In this document: positions 6,491 to 12,121 of the stretch, one piece after another
Position numbering within the stretch: position 1 is the stretch's first letter
Layout: every line of letters starts with the position of its first letter
From: Nitrospirota bacterium
GTDB taxonomy: Bacteria; Nitrospirota; Thermodesulfovibrionia; Thermodesulfovibrionales; UBA6898
NCBI GenBank assembly: GCA_021787505.1
Contig: JAJYLU010000014.1
Span: 1 to 12,121, forward strand
Direction of reading: 5' to 3'
Length of the DNA: 12,121 nt
Made by a program: the position numbers and the translations under genes
The notes under the pieces: generated by a model
Told to the model about the DNA's origin: nothing
Seen by the model: only the letters and a program-made list of their open reading frames with translations
Databases searched by the model: none

Positions 6491-7123
6491 TCAATGCCCG
6501 TGTTCTTCTTCAAGTTCCTCATATCCCGTGAACATCGCCTTGATATGCGCCGTGGCGGTATGTCCCAGGGTCGCCAGATAGATATGCACGAAGAGGAAGG
6601 ACATGAAAAAGAGAAACAGAAACACATGGACCGTGTCGACGATCTTTATTCCGCCGGCAAGGCTGATGAAGTCGGAAAACCTCTTTGCGTCCCATAGCAG
6701 CAGTCCCGAAAGCAGCTGAAGCGGGATAAGCAGCAGCATGATCGCCAGGTAGGCCATCTGCTGCATCGGGTTGAACTTGTTGTCGGGCGTGCTGTGGTGC
6801 GGGTTCGGTTCTCCCATCAGTATCCCGTACCCGTAATATCTGGCCTGTTTCAGGCTCCCCATCACGAACTTCTTCAGGTTCAGGGGGGGGATATAGATTT
6901 TTATCTTTCCGCTGACGATATAAAACACCAGCCAGATGAAGAAGTTGAAGATGAGGATAAACCCGAAGATATTGTGTATGTCAACGGCTTCCCTGAATTT
7001 CATGAGCCCCAGTATTTCGCGGTAGCGAATCTGCAGGCCGGTCACTATCAGCACGATGAAGCTGATCGCGTTTACCCAGTGCCAGATCCTGACAGGCAGC
7101 GGATGAAGGTATATCTTTTTCAT
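6491..7123 (-). CDS. Membrane b-type cytochrome (cytochrome b561 / Ni-Fe hydrogenase cytb-like)
   Basis: A 210-residue protein with four predicted membrane helices at about 16-36, 50-72, 122-145 and 163-186. Candidate heme ligands are His15 (RIWHWVNA), His50 (DIHNIFG), His166 (DTVHVFLF) and His180 (FVHIYLATLGH), the pattern of diheme cytochromes of the prokaryotic b561/HydC/PhsC group. It also carries the loop GEPNPHHSTPDNKFNPMQQ before helix 3, as seen in family members paired with multiheme cytochromes. It would exchange electrons between the quinone pool and the multiheme cytochrome encoded just upstream. Its ATG overlaps that gene's stop (ATGA, 7120-7123), a strong sign that the two products form one complex. 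The C-terminus is acidic and histidine-containing (EELEEEHGH). The partner and electron direction are inferred. Confidence 0.85.
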   Translation of the reverse strand: MKKIYLHPLPVRIWHWVNAISFIVLIVTGLQIRYREILGLMKFREAVDIHNIFGFILIFNFFIWLVFYIVSGKIKIYIPPLNLKKFVMGSLKQARYYGYGILMGEPNPHHSTPDNKFNPMQQMAYLAIMLLLIPLQLLSGLLLWDAKRFSDFISLAGGIKIVDTVHVFLFLFFMSFLFVHIYLATLGHTATAHIKAMFTGYEELEEEHGH

Positions 7124-8883
7124 CTCTTGCCCTCCTTTCTCATGTTGTTCATCCTTTTGGCCTCACGTATAGGAGAGGTGATGGCCCTCAACGTGATATG
7201 GGCGATAGGCACCGACATGCCGCCGAAGACCATCAGGATGCCGATCCAGTCCAGGACCTTCAGTCTTGTGCTCCCGAGAACGTAGAACTGCTTCAACGAG
7301 AGAAGCGAGAACATTGAGCCGAGCACCTCGGGTTTTGCCTTGTAACGCGTCATCCTTCCATCGGCCTTTACTACCGCAACCGTGACGCTCTTGAAAAAGT
7401 CGGATTCCTGGCTATGACAGTTTTCGCACTCCTTCACCGCATTTTTCTTGAAGGAGAGCTGGTGCGCCTCAGACCCGTTGCTCACATCCATCCGTCCGAA
7501 AAAAGTCACCTTTGCATTGGAGCCTTTTTCATTCAGCCGGCTCACGAGGCTCCAGAGTTCGTCGGACTCGATGCCGTCACCGTGGGGGTCCATCTTCCGG
7601 GCCATCCCTTCATAGGTTCCCCCCATGAGTTTCAGCATCTGCTCCTCGGTAAAGGGCTTGCCTGTCTCCTGGTCGTAGAGCCGGAGATAGATCCCCTTCC
7701 CGGAACCCGGCGAATGGCAGGCGGCGCAGGCGATCGCGCTCAGGTGCAACGCTGCGTTCGGCAGCCATTTGGCATGGGCTTCTTCCACGTCCTTGTGACA
7801 TCCGAGGCACGCGCCTTTGATCTTTTCGGTCATCGTCGTGACCTTAACCTCATGGGCGAAGTGACACGAATAGCATAGAGGCGCGTTATGCGTCCCTTTT
7901 GCCTTGGCCATGCCGTGAACACTCTTCGAGTATATCTTGAAGATGTCTTCATGGCATTTCCTGCATGGGACGCCGCTGAGGGTTTCGTACGTCTCCTTCG
8001 GCCCCACCGAATGGAATCCATGGCAGTCGGTACAGACCGGTGCCTTGAGGTTGCCCTCGCTGATCATCTTGAAATGGATACTCTCATGGACTGCCTGATA
8101 CTTGTCCGCATGGCATTTCTTGCAGGCCTCGGACACTGCGATAGAGTGTGTTCTGCTGCTTTGGAACTCCTTGACCGGATGAGAAGTTCTCGTGTATTCG
8201 GTATGGCAGTCGGAGCAGTCGTGCTTGTTGTGCACGGACGCGCTCAGACCGGCGGCATCGATATGCAGAGACAGCGTCTCCCCGTTCTTGTGTTTCTTGC
8301 TGATGTTTTGGCTGTGACAGGTCAAACAATACTGATTGTTACTGCTTAAGGCGGGCTTCCATTCTGCGATGCGCTTCACCCCGTGGGCTCCGTGGCACTG
8401 CATGCATGGCGGTCCGTTTGTTTTGTTCGTCAGAAAGGCGTGGTTCGGCTTTGCCTTAAGCTGAGAGTCTGAGTGGCATTTTCTGCATGCTGAAGCCATC
8501 GCAACCGTGAACGCGGCCCTGTCTTCATACATGGCTGAATTACCGGGATGCGTGTCGAGCGATATCTTACCGTGACAGTCGGTGCAGTTTAGGAACCGGT
8601 GGACCGAGCCTTTGAAATCCTTCTCGTTCACAAAGACGGACATCTTTTCCTTGTTCCTGAAGGTCTTTGTGAATTCCTGAGAAGAATGGCAGCCCATGCA
8701 CATGCCGGAACTTTGCAGAATGTCGGTCTTTTTGGCCGATGCGAGTTCGGGAATTGCAACGAGAAGTGTCATAAGCGCGATGATCGGCAGCAGGCAGACG
8801 TAAAGCATGCCGAGTATCGGGCCGAAGATGACGAGTCCGAATGTGCTCTTTCCTGATATTTTCTCAGCACTTTCTTCAGACAT
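7120..8883 (-). CDS. Thirteen-heme membrane-anchored cytochrome c
   Basis: A 587-residue protein with 13 CxxCH heme-binding motifs, starting at residues 62, 100, 133, 160, 186, 223, 254, 284, 307, 337, 359, 386 and 486. Hemes 1-12 are spaced about 20-40 residues apart; heme 13 follows a 95-residue heme-free insert. A membrane helix at about 14-43 and another at about 543-566 flank the heme domain, which should lie in the periplasm, with basic cytoplasmic tails. Many extra histidines (for example GAHG, GFHS, FAHE) can supply distal ligands. AAGGAGG sits seven bases before the ATG. It is coupled to the cytochrome b gene. By analogy with CbcL-type and other quinone-linked cytochromes it may carry electrons between the quinone pool and periplasmic or extracellular partners. 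It is not an obvious octaheme tetrathionate/hydroxylamine enzyme. Confidence 0.92.
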   Translation of the reverse strand: MSEESAEKISGKSTFGLVIFGPILGMLYVCLLPIIALMTLLVAIPELASAKKTDILQSSGMCMGCHSSQEFTKTFRNKEKMSVFVNEKDFKGSVHRFLNCTDCHGKISLDTHPGNSAMYEDRAAFTVAMASACRKCHSDSQLKAKPNHAFLTNKTNGPPCMQCHGAHGVKRIAEWKPALSSNNQYCLTCHSQNISKKHKNGETLSLHIDAAGLSASVHNKHDCSDCHTEYTRTSHPVKEFQSSRTHSIAVSEACKKCHADKYQAVHESIHFKMISEGNLKAPVCTDCHGFHSVGPKETYETLSGVPCRKCHEDIFKIYSKSVHGMAKAKGTHNAPLCYSCHFAHEVKVTTMTEKIKGACLGCHKDVEEAHAKWLPNAALHLSAIACAACHSPGSGKGIYLRLYDQETGKPFTEEQMLKLMGGTYEGMARKMDPHGDGIESDELWSLVSRLNEKGSNAKVTFFGRMDVSNGSEAHQLSFKKNAVKECENCHSQESDFFKSVTVAVVKADGRMTRYKAKPEVLGSMFSLLSLKQFYVLGSTRLKVLDWIGILMVFGGMSVPIAHITLRAITSPIREAKRMNNMRKEGKR

Positions 8884-9200
8884 TTTCCTACCTCCTTTTC
8901 TTTAGATTTTTGAGTCAGTCAGCAAAATACTACCGTAAACCTCCTTTCAGTGAAGAATAAAATACGGCCGCGAGAATAACCTGCCGTCTTACGAAAAGGC
9001 TTTTCTTGACGAAACGTTCCTAAATTGTGAACATTCCGGCGGCCTGTCTCAGCTATAACGATATCAGGAGATGCCGCCTAATGCAATTGGTAATAATTCC
9101 TATTTACTATGGGGGAAAAGTCCTATCTCCGTTGCGGCATGACGATTTTCTTCTGCAGTTTATGAATATAATGAGGTGCATCAGGGAGGCACATTTCGGG
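8884..9200. other. Divergent intergenic region between the cytochrome operon and the entericidin-like gene
   Basis: No convincing gene is visible. It must hold the promoter of the minus-strand cytochrome operon, but no clear -35/-10 pair or FNR-type box could be placed. Seen directly are the cytochrome ribosome-binding site (8891-8897), a second AAAGGAGG on the minus strand (8940-8947) with no start codon at a sensible distance, a short palindrome gaaaag-g-cttttc (8993-9005), and a 7-base inverted repeat atgccgc (9071-9077) / gcggcat (9134-9140) enclosing 56 bases. No riboswitch class is recognised. Confidence 0.5.
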
Positions 9201-9206
9201 TATAAT
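9201..9206 (+). promoter_or_regulatory. -10 box of the entericidin-like gene
   Basis: A perfect TATAAT lies 32 bases before the start codon, which would give a transcript with a short leader containing the ribosome-binding site. No good -35 hexamer is found at 16-18 bases, so the promoter may depend on an activator or on another sigma factor. Confidence 0.45.
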
Positions 9207-9232
9207 AGCAGACAAAAAAGGAGGAATCCATT

Positions 9233-9364
9233 ATGAAGAGAGTTGCAGGTGCGGTTCTGGTAACCCTTTGTATGACCATCCTGGCTGGATGCAACACGGT
9301 CAAAGGGGTCGGCAAGGACATCGAATCAGGCGGCAAGGCAATAGAACGGTCTTCCGGGAAATAA
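9233..9364 (+). CDS. Entericidin-like small lipoprotein
   Basis: A 43-residue ORF with AAGGAGG (9218-9224) eight bases upstream of the ATG. Residues 1-19 are a lipoprotein signal peptide (MKR, hydrophobic core, lipobox LAGC) with Cys20 as the lipidation site. The short mature part, CNTVKGVGKDIESGGKAIE, closely follows the entericidin A/B pattern CNTxxGxGxDIxxGGxAI. Entericidins are small membrane lipoproteins of unclear role; the Enterobacter/E. coli pair has been proposed as an antidote and a bacteriolytic toxin and is stress-induced. Here it is single and stands alone on the plus strand, convergent with the phospholipase gene. The family call rests on the short conserved motif and lipobox, which are very distinctive. 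Confidence 0.85.
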   Translation: MKRVAGAVLVTLCMTILAGCNTVKGVGKDIESGGKAIERSSGK

Positions 9365-9459
9365 TAAGTTGGAACGAGCACACAAGCAAAGCATTTATAT
9401 GTCCGTTTTCGACGGGCCGGCAGGCCCATCGGCGGTCGCATTGCAAAGATCCGGTAAAG

Positions 9460-10338
9460 CTATTCGATCCTTCCCTCTTTCCTTAGCTTGTCGAGCAGAG
9501 CATTAATGCCCGGCATCGCCTCGACCGTTGCCTTTTCCCCCTCGAGAATGGCCTCGTTTCTTTTGTCGAAATCGGCGGAACCGATATAGCCGACTTTCGG
9601 CTTTATTACGATGTCGGCCCGCGTAAGCTGAGTAGCCGAGAGTTTTGCATACATGATATTGATTGCCTGCAAGATCGTGTCGATTGTGCCTTCGGGCTGT
9701 TTGGTGTCGAGGTCCGCCGAAACATCGACTGCGATCACGATATCAGCGCCGTATCTCCGTGCAGCGTCTACCGCCACAGGGCTGACGACCCCGCCGTCGA
9801 TGTACATCTTGTCGCCGATCTTTTCGGGCCTGAACACGCCGGGGATCGAGCAGCTCGCCCGGACAGCCGCGCCGGTATTGCCCTTGCCGAACACCATCTC
9901 TTGTCCTGCGGGAACGCTGGTGGCGACCGCATAGAAGGGCGTTCTCAATTTTTCAATAGGAGTGTTTCTCACCATGCTGTTAACGTACTCCTCGAGTTTT
10001 TCTCCTTTGATGAAACCGTTGTCAGGGATCGTGACGTCGGCGATGTCGCCTTTCTCTATCGAAATCGCAATCTTCTGGATCTGGAAGGCGTTATAGCCGT
10101 AGGCATACAGGCTCCCGACAAAACTGCCTGCGCTTGTGCCGACGATCATATGGATCGGGACTCTGTTCATCTCGAGGACCTTAAGGACGCCGATGTGCGC
10201 GAAACCCCTTGAAGCGCCTGCGCCGAGGACCACCGCGATCCTGGCCGGTCTGGAAGGAGGCTGCACAGGCTGGTGGGCGCACGAGCCTGCAAGTATTACT
10301 GTGACCGCGGCGACCAGGAAGAGCATGAAGAGCTTCAT
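9460..10338 (-). CDS. Patatin-like phospholipase, probable lipoprotein (RssA-like)
   Basis: A 292-residue protein with a patatin catalytic domain. The oxyanion-hole loop is GAGASRG (residues 39-45), the nucleophile elbow is GTSAG with Ser69, and the catalytic aspartate is Asp181 in DGG. Family blocks GFAHIGVLKVL and ASCSIPGVFRP are intact, so it should be an active serine acyl hydrolase with a Ser-Asp dyad. The N-terminus MKLFMLFLVAAVTVILAGSC is a lipoprotein-type signal with Cys20, though the lipobox (AGSC) is imperfect. The start at 10338 is chosen because it gives a normal signal peptide. An alternative ATG at 10395 adds 19 arginine-rich residues; neither start has a good ribosome-binding site. 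It likely acts on phospholipids at the membrane surface in the periplasm; the physiological substrate is unknown. Confidence 0.88.
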   Translation of the reverse strand: MKLFMLFLVAAVTVILAGSCAHQPVQPPSRPARIAVVLGAGASRGFAHIGVLKVLEMNRVPIHMIVGTSAGSFVGSLYAYGYNAFQIQKIAISIEKGDIADVTIPDNGFIKGEKLEEYVNSMVRNTPIEKLRTPFYAVATSVPAGQEMVFGKGNTGAAVRASCSIPGVFRPEKIGDKMYIDGGVVSPVAVDAARRYGADIVIAVDVSADLDTKQPEGTIDTILQAINIMYAKLSATQLTRADIVIKPKVGYIGSADFDKRNEAILEGEKATVEAMPGINALLDKLRKEGRIE

Positions 10339-10403
10339 TCTGACCGCACGTGGGCGGTTTCTCCATAAGCGAAGGACGGCACGGTTAGCTGGCATTACGG
10401 TTC

Positions 10404-10409
10404 ATTATA
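10404..10409 (-). promoter_or_regulatory. Possible -10 box for the phospholipase gene
   Basis: A TATAAT on the minus strand lies about 65 bases before the chosen phospholipase start and only eight bases before the alternative ATG at 10395, which would make that longer form nearly leaderless. No good -35 element precedes it. Confidence 0.3.
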
Positions 10410-10466
10410 CGCCTTCTTTTCACACTTAATCCACTGCCCCGGATGGCACGCCTTTGTCATAAACCG

Positions 10467-10523
10467 CAGGGAAACTCAGAAAGACGATGATAAAAAGACG
10501 ATCTACCTGAGCGATTTTCCCTG
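10467..10523. repeat. Imperfect inverted repeat after the cysteine-rich gene
   Basis: The arms cagggaaactcag (10467-10479) and ctgag-cgat-tttccctg (10507-10523) pair over 13 bases with a 4-base bulge and a 27-base loop. The loop and its edge contain the direct repeat aaagacgat (10480-10488 and 10494-10502). It starts six bases beyond the stop codon of the cysteine-rich small protein. It could be a 3' structure or weak terminator for that gene, but there is no U-run after it. Confidence 0.35.
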
Positions 10524-10528
10524 TTGCA

Positions 10529-10789
10529 CTATTCGTACGGTAGTTTTCGTTGTAGGCCCTGGCGGTACAATTGTTTCTGTAATTCCTCCTGGACGATTTC
10601 CCATCCATCTTCGGTATGGGGGATGACGCACCGTGAACAGTCCTTCATTCCGGTCGGAAGGACCGTGAAGTCCCCGGGGCAGGAAAGCAGGAAGAGCGGA
10701 CAGTAACAGAACAGACAGGAGTGCCAGTCCTTCAGGTCGTGACAGGGCAGGAATTCGCATTTGAGATTGATGAAATGTTTATAGTGCAC
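10529..10789 (-). CDS. Cysteine-rich small domain protein (zf-like, PF04071 type)
   Basis: An 86-residue protein with eight cysteines at residues 11, 16, 25, 28, 30, 37, 51 and 54. The sequence pattern HYKHFIN-x-CEFxPCH, then CLFCYCPL, then MKDCSRCVIPH, matches the stand-alone cysteine-rich small domain family, thought to bind a metal, probably zinc. Members are often found near cobalamin-related genes, but nothing of that kind is visible here. The start is a GTG (10787-10789) with AAGGA about 12 bases upstream, a weak signal, but the conserved region begins right at the start. It is about 50 bases downstream of the DUF2007-like gene and may share its transcript. Its molecular function is not known. 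Confidence 0.75.
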   Translation of the reverse strand: MHYKHFINLKCEFLPCHDLKDWHSCLFCYCPLFLLSCPGDFTVLPTGMKDCSRCVIPHTEDGWEIVQEELQKQLYRQGLQRKLPYE

Positions 10790-10838
10790 CTGTTTGACAG
10801 GTCCTTTCTTTCCCGGTTTTCAACGTATTCTCATTAAC

Positions 10839-11114
10839 TTAGCGCACGATAAGATTTGACAGGCCCTCCCGGTCGAGCAGCCTTATGCATGTTTTGCGAC
10901 TTTCGACCGGCACGAGGAACATGACCCCTTCTTTCACGCTTCCGAAGAGAATGCCCAGAACGCTTTCCTGCGGCAAGGGCGTAATATCGAACGTGTAATC
11001 TATTCCGGCGCCGTTTAGGGCCGTCTCTATCTCCTCCGCCTCGAGAGGTGTCGAGGCAAGGCAGAGTGCGGCAAGCTCCTGTCCCTCAAATTCCTCAGGG
11101 AGTTTTCGGGGCAC
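10839..11114 (-). CDS. Small protein resembling DUF2007 (putative signal-transducing)
   Basis: A 91-residue soluble protein starting at a GTG (11112-11114) with GGAG nine bases upstream. It has a beta-alpha-beta arrangement: a strand at about 15-21 (LAALCLAS), a helix with TPLEAEEIETALNGAGIDY at 22-40, and a later strand and helix, MFLVPVESRKTCIRLL, at 65-80. This fits DUF2007-like domains, which typically read 'xxxnxxeAxxixxxLexxGIxx ... vxVpxexxxxAxxll', though the central region is atypical. There are no membrane segments. It sits between the larger unknown gene and the cysteine-rich gene on the same strand. The family assignment is from pattern memory and is tentative; coding potential is good. 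Confidence 0.6.
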   Translation of the reverse strand: MPRKLPEEFEGQELAALCLASTPLEAEEIETALNGAGIDYTFDITPLPQESVLGILFGSVKEGVMFLVPVESRKTCIRLLDREGLSNLIVR

Positions 11115-11199
11115 GTCTTTTTTCTCCGTGCGCTTCCATCTTGCTATCTTTCGAAATGAAAATCCCGCAGAGAATCATCAGCCTTCGCACCGGATGTCC

Positions 11200-12121
11200 T
11201 CAGAACCCGAAGATCCCCTTCAGCTTCTTTAGCGGGTTTCCGCTCTCATCCTTCTTTTTTTCAGGCTGCTTGGAAGGCTCTTCCTGTCCTTCTGAGGAGT
11301 CCCCACTCTGTTCCTCTTCTACCCTATGGCGCTGTTTCACGCGGCGTGACGACCTTGTTTCTTCGCCCTGACCGAGCGTGGTCATGCCCGTTGACTTAAG
11401 TCTGACCTTTACTGCCCACTCAGGCTGCCAGAACTTTTTCGGGTCTTTCGGCTTCGGAGGATAGACGACATTGAGTTCGTCGCCGTAAGCCGTGAACTGG
11501 AGCATGCCGCCCGCATCCTTGAATATCCCTTTAGGGATGCTGCATTCTGTCGTCCCGGGGTCCATGATCACCTTTTCCTTCAGGAACTTCCGGACATCGC
11601 CGGGCGAGAGAAATCCCATCAGCCCAAAGCCGATATCCGGCACTTCGCTCGAAGACCAGAAGATCGTTTCTCCCGCCTTATCATTATGTGCCATCGCCGA
11701 TGCCAGATACCCTACGGCAGTGGGGACCTCGCGCCATGCGAACTTTATGCTGCCCTGTGCCCCGCCTGTGATTGAGGTGAACTCAACAGGCGCCATGAAA
11801 TCGTGCATTTTGTCGATTGTGAACTTCATGTCCGGGATGTAGTTCCCGTGGACGTACTGGTCGCCCTGGAGTGAACTGTCCTTCGGCACCTCGATAAGGC
11901 TCTCCCTGTTCGGCCAGTCCGCATATATCCATCCGGCACGCTCGTGCGGCGGGTACTCCGGAGAAGGCGCATGAGCCGACAAAGAACCCATCGCCTTTCC
12001 GAACTGCTCAAGACTCATCTTTTCCGTATCAAGGACTCTAGGCTGTCCCTTCCTCACCTCTTCTCCGCAACCCCAGTAGATGAGCATACGAGCCTTCGGC
12101 TTTTCGACTTTTTGGCGGGGC
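11200..12121 (-). CDS. Uncharacterised protein, N-terminus beyond the right edge
   Basis: The visible 306 residues end at a TGA at 11200-11202. The frame stays open to the window edge, so the ATG at 12087 is probably internal (the upstream residues PRQKVEKPKAR continue into it). The central part begins MLIYWGCGEEVRKGQP and contains further conserved-looking blocks, such as IFWSSSEVPD and WQPEWAVKVRLKSTG. It has no membrane helix in the visible part and looks like a globular, perhaps exported, domain. The last 50 or so residues are low-complexity and highly charged (Glu, Lys, Ser, Gln runs), ending in GNPLKKLKGIFGF. I recall similar uncharacterised proteins with the YWGCGE motif but cannot name the family or function. 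Confidence 0.75.
   Translation of the reverse strand, partial: PRQKVEKPKARMLIYWGCGEEVRKGQPRVLDTEKMSLEQFGKAMGSLSAHAPSPEYPPHERAGWIYADWPNRESLIEVPKDSSLQGDQYVHGNYIPDMKFTIDKMHDFMAPVEFTSITGGAQGSIKFAWREVPTAVGYLASAMAHNDKAGETIFWSSSEVPDIGFGLMGFLSPGDVRKFLKEKVIMDPGTTECSIPKGIFKDAGGMLQFTAYGDELNVVYPPKPKDPKKFWQPEWAVKVRLKSTGMTTLGQGEETRSSRRVKQRHRVEEEQSGDSSEGQEEPSKQPEKKKDESGNPLKKLKGIFGF

Noticed and set aside
8940..8947. A second ribosome-binding-like AAAGGAGG upstream of the 13-heme cytochrome, suggesting a small upstream gene
   Set aside because: No ATG or GTG occurs at a suitable distance, and the only nearby frame (a TTG start) is eight codons long.
9027..9236. A 69-codon plus-strand ORF ending at the entericidin-like start
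   Set aside because: It has no ribosome-binding site, it would span the -10 box and ribosome-binding site of the real small gene, and its translation shows no recognisable features.
9411..9427. Hairpin gggcc-ggca-ggccc between the entericidin-like and phospholipase genes as a bidirectional terminator
   Set aside because: The stem is only five base pairs and neither side has a U-run, so terminator function cannot be supported.
10503..10760. An 85-codon minus-strand ORF overlapping the cysteine-rich gene
   Set aside because: It overlaps almost the whole cysteine-rich small-domain gene in a different frame, and the latter has a clear family pattern.

Overview
The window looks like chromosomal DNA of a Gram-negative, respiring, probably anaerobic or facultative bacterium. 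Pointers are a 13-heme membrane cytochrome with a b-type partner, succinate dehydrogenase/fumarate reductase membrane anchors, a periplasmic-binding-protein ABC transporter, and lipoprotein signal peptides. Gene content and style would fit Nitrospirota or the former Deltaproteobacteria, but that is inference; no rRNA or phylogenetic marker is present. All confident genes but one lie on the minus strand, so the window reads right to left. There is no transposase, integrase, CRISPR array or tRNA.

From the right edge: a partial secreted-looking protein of unknown function (11200-12121), a small DUF2007-like protein (10839-11114), an eight-cysteine small-domain protein (10529-10789) and a patatin-like phospholipase with a lipoprotein-type signal peptide (9460-10338). 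On the plus strand and convergent with the phospholipase is a 43-residue entericidin-like lipoprotein gene (9233-9364) with its own -10 box and ribosome-binding site.

The central respiratory pair is a 13-heme cytochrome c with a membrane segment at each end (7120-8883), translationally coupled to a four-helix b-type cytochrome (6491-7123) and followed by a strong hairpin terminator (6431-6457). The pair resembles a two-gene version of CbcL-type quinone/multiheme cytochrome modules.

The left half is a complete branched-chain amino acid (or related amide/amino acid) transporter operon in the order livK-livH-livM-livG-livF (1572-6092). A plausible promoter lies at 6338-6366 and an untested 64-codon leader ORF lies between it and livK. 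Next come a two-hairpin palindromic element (1503-1565), an AcuB-like CBS-CBS-ACT regulatory protein (841-1488), and the sdhC and sdhD anchor subunits (500-844, 177-503). The last three genes overlap by four bases at each junction. The catalytic sdhA and sdhB subunits are not in the window. The left edge holds the start of an unidentified ORF with a CxxC motif.

The most interesting points are the split 13-heme/cytochrome b module, the coupling of an ACT/CBS sensor protein to the succinate dehydrogenase anchors, the leader ORF upstream of livK and the compact two-hairpin element. I see no clear sign of a wholly new defence or mobile system.
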